Below, piece after piece: positions 1-9,542 of a stretch of 55,835 nt of DNA. Where the stretch lies: assembly GCA_903836465.1 (NCBI GenBank), contig CAILRB010000030.1, forward strand, positions 1-55,835, in the 5' to 3' direction. The notes under the pieces are model-generated. The model was not told the origin of the DNA, ran no database searches, and saw only the letters and a program-made list of their open reading frames with translations. The DNA is from an uncultured Chlorobiaceae bacterium (GTDB lineage: Bacteria > Bacteroidota > Chlorobiia > Chlorobiales > Chlorobiaceae). Made by a program: the position numbers and the translations under genes. Position 1 is the stretch's first letter; every line of letters begins with the position of its first letter.

Positions 1-79
1 AATTCGTTTTTGAGCGCTTCATGTCGAGGTTGCTCATTGTAACGCCAAGTTTAACTGGCAAAAATAAAAAGAGGTAGAT

Positions 80-289
80 ATGGGTACTCAGGTTGAAGGA
101 ACTGTCAAATGGTTCAACGAAGAAAAAGGTTACGGCTTTATCGAGCAGAAAGGCGGAAAAGATGTGTTTGTGCATCACAGTGCAATTAACGGCACTGGAC
201 GCAAAACGCTTGTTGAAGGCCAGAAAGTTTTGATGGAAGTAACTCAGGGAGCAAAAGGCCTTCAGGCTGAAGATGTAACTCCTCAATAA
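80..289 (+). CDS. Cold-shock domain protein, CspA family
   Basis: A 69-residue single cold-shock domain protein that binds single-stranded RNA/DNA and acts as an RNA chaperone in the cytoplasm. The two RNA-binding motifs are intact: RNP1 reads KGYGFIE (about residues 16-22) and RNP2 reads VFVHHS (about 29-34). The length is that of a complete CspA-type protein. A GAGG Shine-Dalgarno at 71-74 sets the ATG start. The gene is followed by a strong terminator, so it is probably monocistronic. Members of this family are often regulated by structured 5' leaders, but only 79 bases of upstream sequence are present, so that cannot be judged. Whether this copy is cold-inducible is unknown. Confidence 0.95.
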   Translation: MGTQVEGTVKWFNEEKGYGFIEQKGGKDVFVHHSAINGTGRKTLVEGQKVLMEVTQGAKGLQAEDVTPQ

Positions 290-347
290 ATTATTTTCGT
301 TTTGTCCGGGTAACTGGCGGCGTGAATTATGACACAAAGAAACAGAG

Positions 348-377
348 GGCGCACCATCATGCGCCTTTTGTTTTTTT
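348..377 (+). terminator. Rho-independent terminator of the cold-shock gene
   Basis: The arms GGCGCA (348-353) and TGCGCC (360-365) pair perfectly around a 6-base loop. TTTTGTTTTTTT follows. It lies about 60 bases past the cold-shock stop codon and 19 bases before the next start. Confidence 0.85.
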
Positions 378-395
378 AATCAGATATTTTGAGAA

Positions 396-1130
396 ATGGC
401 CGATGAACCAGGCCTGATTCCAGGCATCTATATTTATTGCGATCGCTGGTGCGAGCGTTGTGCATTCACATCACGTTGTCTTCAGTTCCGTATTGAAGCT
501 GAAGATCTGGAACGTGGTAATGCGTTGCAGAATTTTGATGCAATGAACCTGAAATTTTGGCAGGAGATGGGCAAGGCTTTGGTGCAGGCTATGCGTCTTA
601 TCCGGGAAATTGCAGCAAAGGAGGGTATTGCACCTTATGATCTGCAGAAGGAAACGGTATTTTCTGAACCTCCCGAGAGTCTGCAGCGTGATGCCCGTGA
701 ACATCCCTGTGCGAATGCAGCCCTTTTCTATGCGGGCATGGTTAACGAATGGTTTGCGGCTGTCGATGAGCTTTCTGAAGCAGAGGAGTCGCTGTTGACT
801 CATCCCCCTCATACTCTTGAAGAACCTATAGAGGTAATCAGGCATTACCAATATTTTATTTACCCGAAAATTGTTCGGGCGATTGAAGGAGGTCTCAGCA
901 AAAAGGAGTCTGTTGGCATTGAGAGTGATGACGATGTTTGCGGTACAGCTAAAGTTGCCTTGATAGCCATTGATCGCACCCTTGCCGCGTGGAGTGTGCT
1001 TTACGGAGAGTATCTCGCCCAGGAGGACAGCACGCTTTCAATTCTGCTTCATCTCGATCGCTTGCGTCGTTCAGTTGAAGTGGCTTTTCCTGCCGGGCGC
1101 TCATTTGTTCGTCCTGGATTCGATGGATAA
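396..1130 (+). CDS. Conserved-looking hypothetical protein with N-terminal Cys motif
   Basis: I do not recognise the family. The protein has 244 residues, no signal peptide and no membrane helix. The N-terminus carries four cysteines at positions 15, 19, 22 and 28 (C-x3-C-x2-C-x5-C), which could bind a metal or an Fe-S cluster. The rest is mostly helical and rich in acidic residues. The ATG lies directly after the terminator of the cold-shock gene and no strong Shine-Dalgarno is visible. The next gene starts 44 bases downstream on the same strand, so the two may be cotranscribed. The composition resembles the neighbouring core genes and nothing suggests recent transfer. Confidence 0.6.
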   Translation: MADEPGLIPGIYIYCDRWCERCAFTSRCLQFRIEAEDLERGNALQNFDAMNLKFWQEMGKALVQAMRLIREIAAKEGIAPYDLQKETVFSEPPESLQRDAREHPCANAALFYAGMVNEWFAAVDELSEAEESLLTHPPHTLEEPIEVIRHYQYFIYPKIVRAIEGGLSKKESVGIESDDDVCGTAKVALIAIDRTLAAWSVLYGEYLAQEDSTLSILLHLDRLRRSVEVAFPAGRSFVRPGFDG

Positions 1131-1174
1131 TATTTTAGAGATCTTTTCAAGATTCAAACAATTAGAAGGAAGTC

Positions 1175-2077
1175 ATGCTGAAGACAAATGAACAAAAACT
1201 TGTAGAATTTCTGCTGCAATGCCAGCCGGGACAGCCGCGAACCAGAGGCACCTGGGAGGTTGACCATCAGGGAATTCCCTTTCTTCTTCCCGCAATCGGT
1301 GGTATTACCCTGAACGTTCAGGTTGGTGATCCCGCATTTGGCTGGCAGGGTGACCATATTGAGCCAGGGGTCAGTTGTACGGCTGATACCATGAAACCTT
1401 TCGAGCATCCAAATGTTGGCTTGCAGATCTTTTCCTGTTCAGGCAACACTGCGACGGTTGCTACCGGCGAGGCCAAAGGTGCTGAAGGTCGTGTACTCGG
1501 TCATCACGGTGGATCAGAGCATGTGATTGTCGATTTTGATCGCGACGTCAAGGAAAAGTTGCTCTACAGCGACACTATCATTATCCGGGGTAAAGGGCAG
1601 GGGCTGAAGCTTACCGATTATTCTGATATTGCCCTGTTCAATCTTGATCCGACACTGCTTCATGCCATGAAGATTCGTGAACTTGAGGGTGGGGTACTCG
1701 AAGTGCCTGTCACCACCATTGTGCCCGCCGTCTGTATGGGATCGGGTATCGGTTCTGCACATGTAGCAAAAGGGGACTACGACATCATGACCAGCGATGC
1801 AGACACTGTTCGGGAGAACGGGATTGACAAGATACGTCTCGGAGACTTTGTTGCCCTGCTCGATCACGACAACCGTTATGGCAGAGCATACCGAAAGGGT
1901 GCCATTTCCATTGGTATTGTTATCCACAGTGACTGCCTCGAAGCTGGACATGGGCCAGGCGTTACGACGCTCATGACCTGCGCCTCACCGTTGATCAAAC
2001 CGGTTATCGATCCTGAAGCCAACATCGCCGATTTGCTCAGCATCGGTACGACGTTGAAAAAGCGGGTTAAAGATTAA
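1175..2077 (+). CDS. DUF4438 family protein
   Basis: A 300-residue protein that resembles the DUF4438 family (bacterial and archaeal proteins of unknown function). Glycine-rich stretches typical of the family are present, including the region [13 protein letters not shown] and, near the C-terminus, a [16 protein letters not shown] segment. There is no signal peptide or transmembrane helix, so it is probably cytosolic. GAAGGAAG ends a few bases before the ATG and supports the start. The gene overlaps the oppositely oriented DUF1566 gene by four bases at their 3' ends. The biochemical role is not known to me. The family assignment is from memory of sequence character, not from a search. Confidence 0.7.
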   Translation: MLKTNEQKLVEFLLQCQPGQPRTRGTWEVDHQGIPFLLPAIGGITLNVQVGDPAFGWQGDHIEPGVSCTADTMKPFEHPNVGLQIFSCSGNTATVATGEAKGAEGRVLGHHGGSEHVIVDFDRDVKEKLLYSDTIIIRGKGQGLKLTDYSDIALFNLDPTLLHAMKIRELEGGVLEVPVTTIVPAVCMGSGIGSAHVAKGDYDIMTSDADTVRENGIDKIRLGDFVALLDHDNRYGRAYRKGAISIGIVIHSDCLEAGHGPGVTTLMTCASPLIKPVIDPEANIADLLSIGTTLKKRVKD

Positions 2078-2475
2078 AATGCTCGTATTGGCCGCACACG
2101 ATTGAGGTTTTTCTTATTGTTAAGACTCTGGTGTCCATTGTGAAAATATTGCTCCCAGGCGATATTTACATAGTACTCTGAGGAGCTCCAGTAGTTGGCA
2201 TCCGTATCAGAAAGACCACAAATAATATCCTTATTGAGATAAAGTTGATGCAACTGGTTCCTGTTTGGCAGGAACCAGTCGTTATAGCCGTTTACAAACC
2301 ATGTATCACAAGCGGATTTAGCTTTATACCAGGACAACAACGTTTCAGGCTTGTTCGCAGCCAAATGAATCGAAATATCGGTTTCGCCAGCAATCAAGCC
2401 GTGCAGCCCAACATGATCGACATAAAAGATCACCCCGCCGCCGTACGTCTCCCCGATGTTCATAATGAATTTCAT
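2074..2475 (-). CDS. DUF1566 (Lcl C-terminal-like) domain protein
   Basis: A 133-residue stand-alone DUF1566 domain. The family hallmarks appear in order: [10 protein letters not shown] near the N-terminus, [13 protein letters not shown] in the middle, YWSSSEY, and the terminal VRPIRAF. DUF1566 domains are related in fold to the FGE/C-type-lectin-like group and in other bacteria are found in surface or adhesive proteins. No signal peptide is visible here. The gene ends tail to tail with the DUF4438 gene, overlapping by four bases. A GGAGGG sequence lies about 12 bases before the start. The function is unknown. Its C-terminal sequence does not match the DGR template repeat found 46 kb away. 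Confidence 0.7.
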   Translation of the reverse strand: MKFIMNIGETYGGGVIFYVDHVGLHGLIAGETDISIHLAANKPETLLSWYKAKSACDTWFVNGYNDWFLPNRNQLHQLYLNKDIICGLSDTDANYWSSSEYYVNIAWEQYFHNGHQSLNNKKNLNRVRPIRAF

Positions 2476-2847
2476 TAAAATGTTAACCCTCCATTGTTAC
2501 GAAAAAAGCAATAGCCTTACTTATAAAAGACATAGGGTATTTCGGTGTATCGTAAGGGTATCAAGTCGTTTTCCTCTCTCATTACAGAAAACAACAGGTC
2601 TTCAACTGTTCTGTTGATCCCGTTGGTTTCCGACCTGATTGCCGCCAAAAGTGAGATTGGCGAACAGACCTGAATAACTCTGCTTCTATCAACAATATAA
2701 TAATATATTAAGTTTTATATATCAAAAAAATACTTCAGATAGCCGGTTCTCGTGGTTTATAGATAAGAACCATCAGGGGAATCAAACAGGGGAAGAATTG
2801 GAGTGATTGAACTCTCATCTGTGGTCGCGGAAGTTCAAAAAAAATAA
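2476..2847. other. Intergenic region without recognised gene
   Basis: About 370 bases between the divergently spaced DUF1566 gene and the bchE terminator. It is AT-rich in its middle, with runs of TAATAT around 2695-2730. I see no open frame with a credible product, no tRNA and no repeat shared with the rest of the window. Promoter elements for the minus-strand DUF1566 gene would lie at its left edge. Confidence 0.5.
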
Positions 2848-2898
2848 TTGACATAAAGAAAAAACCTCCGTAGCAAGGAGGTTTTTTCTTTATGTCAA
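2848..2898 (-). terminator. Perfect 22-bp inverted repeat, bchE terminator
   Basis: Arms 2848-2869 and 2877-2898 are exact reverse complements (22 bp) around a 7-base loop. The structure lies 12 bases past the bchE stop codon. The arms contain A6/T6 tracts, so it should terminate in both directions and would end the bchH-bchM-bchE transcript. The perfect match is longer than in the other terminators here. Confidence 0.85.
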
Positions 2899-2910
2899 AG
2901 ACAAGTGCTC

Positions 2911-4551
2911 TCAGCAGTTTCGAATTGTAGATGAGTTACGATCCTTGATGGTGCTCTCATCGAACTCGTCCCAGTTGTGCTCGTCGTGCTCACGCTGGTA
3001 ACCGGCCTCTTTCAGGCCGAAGCTCATGTCGGCGACCATCTCTGGACGCAGCTCCTTGAGGTTTTTGACCTCGTTCTGCGTCAGAATTCTTGATTTGTCG
3101 AAGCCAAGGTCAATCTCAATTTTGCGGTTCTTGGTCTTGACGCGGTCGATGTCGTAAAAGCGTTTGGTGATGGTGGTCTGTGCGAACGCTTTCAAACAGC
3201 CGAGCATGTATTTGCGGACATAAGGATCCTTGATCCATGGGTAGCCAAAGAAGGTTTTGCGTGCGTAGAAGCGTGCATACGATTTCAGCACAAGTTTCAG
3301 CACATCCTCACGCTCCATGTTGTCGGGCTTGATGATCGGCGTCACAAAGTTGTATTTGGAGTAGTCGCGCACCTCTACCCTGTCGCCAAGCTCCTTGAAA
3401 AGGTCGGAAAAGGGCCATGGGGTGTAGATGGTCCAGTTGGCCATATCAGGATCCCAGTCTTTGCAGAGCTGGTAGGTCTCTTCAATGGTTTCAGGAGTTT
3501 CGTGCTCAAGACCCATAACAAACTGTGCTTCAGCCACAATTCCATTTTTCTGCAACAGCTTGATGGCAAGCTTGTTTTCCTCAATTGTCGTCTCTTTGCG
3601 GAAGCGGTTCAGGTTCATCTGGCTGGCAGCTTCAGTGCCAAGTGAAACGTGCACAAGGCCTGCCTTGCGGAAGAACGGCAAGAGATCGGCATCGCGCATG
3701 ATGTCGGTTACGCGGGTGTTGATACCCCAGGTAACATCAAGTTTACGGTCGATAAGCTCCTGGCAGAGCGAGACAAACTTTTGCTTGTTGATGGTTGGCT
3801 CTTCATCAGCGAGGATGAAAAAGCCCACCTTGTGCTGTTTGACCAGAACCTCAATTTCATCGACAAAAAGTTTTGGACTGCGCGCACGGTAGCGGCGCCA
3901 GAACTGCCACTGCGAGCAGAACGTGCAGGTAAATGGACATCCTCTTGCAAAGTTAGGAACAGCAAGACGGCAGTTCAGAGGGGTGTAAATGTATTTATCC
4001 CAGTCGTAAAGGCTCCAGTCGGGGCTGAGTGTATCAAGATCCTCAATAACCGGATGTGCCGCCGTTGCGAATACCTTGCCCTCGTCGTCGATATAGGCGA
4101 TGCCGGTAATCTCTCCACGGTTCTGTTTGTCAGTTCCGGCTGCAATCTCCTTGATGAGGTTTACCGTCACCTCTTCACCTTCACCGCGTACAACATAATC
4201 AGTTTCAGGCGCTTCACTGAGGACTTGAGGATACATAAAGGTTGAGTGGATACCACCCATGATCGTTCTGATCTTGGGACTCACCTTTTTGGCAAGCTTC
4301 ATGATTGCCTGCGCCTTGAAAATCGACGGAGTGATATTGGTTGCCATCACCACATCAGGCATGTTCTTGCGGATGATCGCTTCAATCTGGTCGTCAGGAA
4401 TGTCGTCGGCCATGGCGTCAACAAATTTAATCTGATCGAATCCAGCTTTTTTCAGGGCACCACCGATATAGGCGACCCAGCTTGGTGTCCAGTTACCGGC
4501 AATCTCGGCCCCACCTGAATGATAATTTGGTTGAACCATCAGTATTTTCAT
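2911..4551 (-). CDS. bchE: Mg-protoporphyrin IX monomethyl ester anaerobic cyclase BchE
   Basis: A 546-residue cobalamin-dependent radical SAM enzyme that forms the isocyclic ring E of bacteriochlorophyll without oxygen, giving divinylprotochlorophyllide. The N-terminal B12-binding domain spans about residues 1-140. The radical-SAM cluster motif C-x3-C-x2-C is at C205, C209 and C212 (RGCPFTCTFC). The typical long C-terminal region follows. The length matches known BchE proteins. It is the last gene of a bchH-bchM-bchE run, 150 bases after bchM, and ends at a strong terminator. Strict use of the oxygen-independent cyclase fits an anaerobic phototroph. The identification rests on motif, length and the adjacent pathway genes. 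Confidence 0.95.
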   Translation of the reverse strand: MKILMVQPNYHSGGAEIAGNWTPSWVAYIGGALKKAGFDQIKFVDAMADDIPDDQIEAIIRKNMPDVVMATNITPSIFKAQAIMKLAKKVSPKIRTIMGGIHSTFMYPQVLSEAPETDYVVRGEGEEVTVNLIKEIAAGTDKQNRGEITGIAYIDDEGKVFATAAHPVIEDLDTLSPDWSLYDWDKYIYTPLNCRLAVPNFARGCPFTCTFCSQWQFWRRYRARSPKLFVDEIEVLVKQHKVGFFILADEEPTINKQKFVSLCQELIDRKLDVTWGINTRVTDIMRDADLLPFFRKAGLVHVSLGTEAASQMNLNRFRKETTIEENKLAIKLLQKNGIVAEAQFVMGLEHETPETIEETYQLCKDWDPDMANWTIYTPWPFSDLFKELGDRVEVRDYSKYNFVTPIIKPDNMEREDVLKLVLKSYARFYARKTFFGYPWIKDPYVRKYMLGCLKAFAQTTITKRFYDIDRVKTKNRKIEIDLGFDKSRILTQNEVKNLKELRPEMVADMSFGLKEAGYQREHDEHNWDEFDESTIKDRNSSTIRNC

Positions 4552-4701
4552 CGGTCTCCATCCTCCAGATATATTTTTTTACAAAAAAGGGATTTCTCTG
4601 TGCGAAACAACATAAATTCCGCCCTGAATTTAATAAAAGGTACTTGTTGGCAAATTTACAATTAATTTATAGAATTTTCATAGGGTTTTCGTTGTGCGTC
4701 T

Positions 4702-5397
4702 TTACTTGTGTGAGGCGTTCATCAGCATAGTGTGATAAAATCCAAAACTGACCTTTTCTCTGATTTTTACCTGCATACCCGTAGTGTTCATAGCTTTCTG
4801 CATCTCTTCATCACGAATCATCTGTATTGTGGTGCGGCGCTCTTTTTTCGGAAAATAGCCGCCAATCCAGTGCTGGAAAGCGAGAATTTTATTGTAGGGA
4901 GCATAGGTAAAAATAATCGAACCCTTTGTCAGGCTGCTTAAATTCTGGAACGCCTGCGCAAACCCTTCTGCCGGGTAATGGATCAGAACATCAAAGCAGA
5001 CGACGGCATCGTAAATACCGTTTACCGATTCTATGGTGTTGACTTCAAAATCAATGTTTTTGTGTACATTCTGCTTGATGGCCTCTTCTCTTGCTTTCTC
5101 TACCATCTGTGAAGCAATATCGACAGACTTTACCTTGTAGCCGGCTTTGGCAAGCCTGATGCTGAAAAGGCCTGTTCCGCATCCCGCATCAAGCACGGTC
5201 GCGCCTTTTGGAAGCCTGAGCTGCTGCACCCAGTCGAATGCCTTGTCCATCATGACGGCATGGCCCTGACGGACGGTATTGCGAACGGAAGAGAGCTTGT
5301 CGTCCCCGTATATTGATGCCCATCGCTGAAAGCCCTGTCCGTTGAAATATGAACGGAGCATTTTTTTGTGTTCTTCAGCATTGAATGTGGAACTCAT
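4702..5397 (-). CDS. bchM: Mg-protoporphyrin IX O-methyltransferase BchM
   Basis: A 231-residue class I SAM-dependent methyltransferase that esterifies the C13 propionate of Mg-protoporphyrin IX. The SAM-binding motif [16 protein letters not shown] is near residue 70. The conserved FDVLIHYP segment and the C-terminal aromatic region typical of BchM follow. It sits 57 bases downstream of a magnesium chelatase H subunit gene and upstream of bchE, the same order as the biochemical steps. BchM is known to interact with and be stimulated by the H subunit, which fits the gene pairing. The start gives a protein of the expected length. No oddity was seen. Confidence 0.95.
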   Translation of the reverse strand: MSSTFNAEEHKKMLRSYFNGQGFQRWASIYGDDKLSSVRNTVRQGHAVMMDKAFDWVQQLRLPKGATVLDAGCGTGLFSIRLAKAGYKVKSVDIASQMVEKAREEAIKQNVHKNIDFEVNTIESVNGIYDAVVCFDVLIHYPAEGFAQAFQNLSSLTKGSIIFTYAPYNKILAFQHWIGGYFPKKERRTTIQMIRDEEMQKAMNTTGMQVKIREKVSFGFYHTMLMNASHK

Positions 5398-5454
5398 GGT
5401 ATAAGTTTTTACAGTTGTGTTGTTTGATTCTTCAAATAACGTTTTGAAATCGGT

Positions 5455-8400
5455 TCAATGGTGGACCCCCTCAATTCTTGATTCAAGATCTGCGTACAAC
5501 TCCTGAAGCTCTTCGATGGTGCTCTCTTCAGCTTCCCAGAATCCCCGGGAATGAGCTTCGAGCAGTCTGCGTGTCATCGACATGGTGGCATGAGGATTGA
5601 GGCTGGCGAGTCGTTCAAGCATGGCTTTGTCGTGCAGAAAGGTCTCATTGAACTGATCATAGGTCCAGTTATTAACTGCTGAAGCGGTAGCACTCCATCC
5701 GTAGGTGTTGCTGAGATGAGATTCAATCTCTCTGACTCCTTCATAGCCATGCTCAAGCATCGCTTCATACCATTTTGGATTCAGCAGTTTTGTTCGTGAC
5801 TCAAGCGAGACCATCTTTTCGAGTGAACAGATGCGCTGTTTTTTTCCTGTCCCATCAATATCGCCAACCATCACCTTTGGCTTTGCCTTGCTGAGGTGTT
5901 CTACGGTTTTTGAAACTCCGCCAAGATACTCATAATAATGATCAATATCAGAAATACCGATTTCATAGCTGTCGATATTCTGGAAGGTGAGGGTGACATG
6001 CCTGAGCGCAGAGCGAAGGGCTTCGGGGCACTCCTGCCATTGTCCGTCGGGGCTTACGGCAAAACTTTTTCGGCTGACGAAAGCTTCGGCAAGCTGGTTA
6101 TCCTCTTCCCATGTACTGCTTTCGACCAGATGATTCACATTGGCGCCGTAGTTTCCTGGTGCATTTGAATAGACCCGGTTGGAGGCCTCCTCGAAGGTAC
6201 AGCCCCTTTCAGACATATCATGCTGTACATGTTTTCGTATAAAGTTCATCTCAAGGGGTTCATCGGCGGCGGCAGCCATGCGGGCAGCCTTGTCGAGCAG
6301 TTTGACCTGCACGGAGAGCAGATCGCGGAATATACCGCTGATGGTCATGACAACGTCAATCCGGGGGCGTCCAAGTTCAGCAAGTGGTACAAGCTCAACA
6401 TCGCCTATTTTGCCCATTTCATCGGTTTTAGCTCGTGCACCAATCAAAGCAAGTGCCTGCGCAACCCCTTCGCCATCGCTTTTCAGGTTATCAGTTCCCC
6501 AGAGGATCAGGGCGATTGATTCCGGGTTCTCTCCGCTCTCTTTCCGGTACTGCAGAAGCAGCTCTTCGGCCGAGAGCTTTCCGGCTTGCTGTGCGAAAGC
6601 TGTGGGAATCGTGTAGGGATCGAGGCTGTGAATATTTCTGCCCGTAGGTACAATGTCAGGGTTTCGGACGAGGTCATTACCCGGTGAAGGAGGGGTGTAC
6701 TTTCCCTCCAGCGCGTGCAGCACGGCCTTCAGTTCGTTGTTTTCGGCAAGATTGATGAGAATCAGATTGAGGAAGGGCCACAGGCGAGTGAGTTCTGCGG
6801 GTTTCATCCCCGCTTCCCAATGCAGATAATTATCGGCCTCCTCTTTTCTGACCAGAAAGCTTCCTTCAAGCAGCATCGACATCGGCAGGGTGCTTTTGGC
6901 GTCGAAGTGCCCGGTAAATCGCTTGACGGCTTCGCGGCAGATGGTCGATATCTTTTGCCATTGCTGCTGGGCCTCCTGATTCTGAGTCAGGTGGTCCACC
7001 AACTGATTGTAATCGTAGCCAAGGTGATTGCTGATCAGTTCGGGCAGGGATTTGCCGTCAAGTTCCGGGCGGCTGTGCTCTGCCAGAAGTGCCAGATGAT
7101 CGCTGACGCTTTCGGGTGAAGGAGCTTCTCCCATAATATGCAGCCCAAGAGGAATCATGCGCTCCTCAATCGCGTAGAGTTCACTGTGCAGACGGGTGAT
7201 ATACTCTTCAGCTTCCCTCTCATCCTGGCTGCCGTCAATTTCGAGAGCAAGGGCAAGTTCCCTGATCTCTTCAAACACCTCCTCTGATGGAGATGATCTG
7301 AAGCTCGCCACCAGATCCTTGAGTTTTCGCAGTCCTTTATAGAGTCCGGCATGTTCAAGCGGTGGCGAGAGGTAGCTTATCAGCGTGGCGAATCCCCGCC
7401 GTTTGGCAATGGCTCCTTCGCTCGGGTTATTGACGCAGTAGCAGTAAACGTTGGGCAGGCTGCCGATCAACCGCTTGGGCCAGCAGGAGCTGGAGAGTCC
7501 CACCTGCTTACCGGGCATAAACTCCAATGCGCCGTGTGTGCCGAAGTGCACGACGGCATCGGCATCAAAGCACTGTTCAATCCAGGTATAAAAGGCCGCA
7601 AAAGCGTGGTTTGGCGCGGCATCTTTGGCCATAAGCAGACGCATCGGGTCGCGTTCGTAACCGAAACTGGGCTGTTGGCCAATAAAGATGTTGCCCAGTG
7701 AACAGCCGAGAATATGAAAGCGGGTACGGTCATTAAGAATCTCACCCGGCGCATCACCCCAGAAGGGTTCAATTTTTTCGTAGGCAGGGAAGAGCTTGCG
7801 ATACTCCTCGACAGGCAAATGCGACTCAACATTGCCATCGGTACCGTAGATCAGCCGGTTTCCTTCCAGCAAGCGATCTCTCAGTGCTTCGGTGGTCTCG
7901 GGTACCTCAACCTGATAACCCGCAGCTTTCATCTTTCCGAGGAGGCGGTGGAGGCTCTCAAAAACATTGAGGTATGCCGCCGTTCCTGCATTGCCGAGAT
8001 TGGGGGGAAAATTAAAGAGAACGATAGCAATTTTTTTGTCAGCAGGATTTTTCTCCTGCAATCTCAGGAGTCGCTCGACCCGACCGGTAATGATCCGAAT
8101 CTCCTCCTCAAGTGGAATGGTTCGGTCACTGCCCATCTCGGTGCCAGCGTAAATCAGCGGTTCAATGGAGCCGTCCAGTTCAGTGACTGCGACACTCAGA
8201 GCCGTCTGGAGTGGTGTCAGTCCAAGATTGCTTTCACGCCACTGCTCAACAGGCTGAAAAGAGAGTGGAATCAGATTGAGGCAGGGAATATCAAGCTTTT
8301 TCAGGACGACAACCGCTTCGGAGGCCTTGTTTTCGGCAGGGCCGCCGACAAGTGAAAAGCCTGTGGAATTGATTAACAGTGAAGGTTTCAGGGATCCGGG

Positions 8401-9279
8401 AGTGTCGGGATCAAAAAAGCTATGGAGAGCAGGTCTGAAATCAAGGCCGCCGCTATAGGCGATACAGCTTTTTATTCCTTTTGATTCGAGTGCTCGTACA
8501 AGATAGTTCAGGTGATCCATGTTCTTGCCGAGAACGGTCGAGCGCATGGCAAGAATGATCACCTCTCCGTTTTTCAGCTTCGACTTGTTTTTTCGCTGCC
8601 ATTCAAGAAATTGTTGTGCAGAAAAAAATGGTTCTGATGCTTCGGGGTGGCATAAGGCTGCATCCGGATAAAAGAGAGGGTCTTCCTGGGGCAGTTTGCC
8701 CTTCCAGCCAGGAACGTAGCGATCTACCAGCAAGGAGAGAAAACGCTCCATGTTCTCCTGTGAACCGTTGAGCCAGAACTGGTGGGCCGAAATGAAGGTG
8801 TGGATATCGCGTGCTTTTCCGGGAATGTACTTCATCACCTTGCTGACACTTCGTACCATGGCAAGCTGCCGCTGGCTCTCTCCGTGGCTCTGTTTGGGCA
8901 TCAATTTTGCAGCCCATTGTTTGAAGACGTTTGTCCCCTTTGACTCTTCTTTTTCAGGCTTGCGGAGTGAAAACTTTCCAACTCTCGTCTGGGTGATCAG
9001 GGCGGGGTTGCTGGTGATCATGCAGACCGGGCAGCTTAATCCTTCGAGCAACTTCTCCAGCGGTCGAACAATCTCTTCACTGAACAACATCGAACCAAAA
9101 ACAAAATCAGCCTTTGGAAGAGTCTGTTCAAGCGTTTCCCAGAGTTGTTTACTGTTATGGAGACCAAGGCTGAAGACTGAAACCTCCAGACCGACATTGA
9201 ACTTTCTGTTCAACTCACCAGCAGCAGCCTTCAGTGCGCTGTTGTTGGTGGCCTCCATGGTAAGGAAGACAAAATGCAT
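5455..9279 (-). CDS. bchH: Magnesium chelatase large subunit (BchH)
   Basis: A 1274-residue H subunit that binds protoporphyrin IX and, with the BchI/BchD ATPase pair (not in this window), inserts Mg2+. The CobN/Mg-chelatase signature region is clear: the segment [18 protein letters not shown], followed by [13 protein letters not shown]. The N-terminal half resembles the cyanobacterial ChlH N-domain. Green sulfur bacteria usually carry three H paralogues (BchH, BchS, BchT). I call this one BchH because it lies directly upstream of bchM and bchE. The choice among paralogues is by context only. The gene is complete and likely heads the bchH-bchM-bchE transcript. Confidence 0.88.
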   Translation of the reverse strand: MHFVFLTMEATNNSALKAAAGELNRKFNVGLEVSVFSLGLHNSKQLWETLEQTLPKADFVFGSMLFSEEIVRPLEKLLEGLSCPVCMITSNPALITQTRVGKFSLRKPEKEESKGTNVFKQWAAKLMPKQSHGESQRQLAMVRSVSKVMKYIPGKARDIHTFISAHQFWLNGSQENMERFLSLLVDRYVPGWKGKLPQEDPLFYPDAALCHPEASEPFFSAQQFLEWQRKNKSKLKNGEVIILAMRSTVLGKNMDHLNYLVRALESKGIKSCIAYSGGLDFRPALHSFFDPDTPGSLKPSLLINSTGFSLVGGPAENKASEAVVVLKKLDIPCLNLIPLSFQPVEQWRESNLGLTPLQTALSVAVTELDGSIEPLIYAGTEMGSDRTIPLEEEIRIITGRVERLLRLQEKNPADKKIAIVLFNFPPNLGNAGTAAYLNVFESLHRLLGKMKAAGYQVEVPETTEALRDRLLEGNRLIYGTDGNVESHLPVEEYRKLFPAYEKIEPFWGDAPGEILNDRTRFHILGCSLGNIFIGQQPSFGYERDPMRLLMAKDAAPNHAFAAFYTWIEQCFDADAVVHFGTHGALEFMPGKQVGLSSSCWPKRLIGSLPNVYCYCVNNPSEGAIAKRRGFATLISYLSPPLEHAGLYKGLRKLKDLVASFRSSPSEEVFEEIRELALALEIDGSQDEREAEEYITRLHSELYAIEERMIPLGLHIMGEAPSPESVSDHLALLAEHSRPELDGKSLPELISNHLGYDYNQLVDHLTQNQEAQQQWQKISTICREAVKRFTGHFDAKSTLPMSMLLEGSFLVRKEEADNYLHWEAGMKPAELTRLWPFLNLILINLAENNELKAVLHALEGKYTPPSPGNDLVRNPDIVPTGRNIHSLDPYTIPTAFAQQAGKLSAEELLLQYRKESGENPESIALILWGTDNLKSDGEGVAQALALIGARAKTDEMGKIGDVELVPLAELGRPRIDVVMTISGIFRDLLSVQVKLLDKAARMAAAADEPLEMNFIRKHVQHDMSERGCTFEEASNRVYSNAPGNYGANVNHLVESSTWEEDNQLAEAFVSRKSFAVSPDGQWQECPEALRSALRHVTLTFQNIDSYEIGISDIDHYYEYLGGVSKTVEHLSKAKPKVMVGDIDGTGKKQRICSLEKMVSLESRTKLLNPKWYEAMLEHGYEGVREIESHLSNTYGWSATASAVNNWTYDQFNETFLHDKAMLERLASLNPHATMSMTRRLLEAHSRGFWEAEESTIEELQELYADLESRIEGVHH

Positions 9280-9482
9280 AAGTTTGTAATCAGTCTATAG
9301 CACGTAATGATCGTCAGTATTCTTTATTTCATACTGAACCGTCCGGTATAGTTGAACCGTGAATCTTTTCCTGATGGTTGGGAAAAATGCATTTATCAAT
9401 GTCCACAGGTAAATATTTTGTGGAATATACCAAACGAATCAGCAAAAAGGAAACCGTGCTTATTGTTGTCAATTGGGGAAAT

Positions 9483-9513
9483 AAAAAAGCACGGGAGTGA
9501 GCCGTGCTTTTTT
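9483..9513 (-). terminator. Rho-independent terminator after bchT-like gene
   Basis: The 12-bp arms AAAAAAGCACGG (9483-9494) and CCGTGCTTTTTT (9502-9513) pair perfectly around a 7-base loop. It is 30 bases past the stop of the upstream H-subunit gene. It separates that gene from bchH, so bchH probably has its own promoter in 9280-9482. Confidence 0.85.
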
Positions 9514-9542
9514 GAGTTGGGAACTATCGCAGCAAGAGTCAG

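Noticed and set aside
2074-2475. The DUF1566 gene as a third target of this retroelement
   Set aside because: Its 3' end has no base-level similarity to the template repeat and lacks the adenine-free framework sequences.
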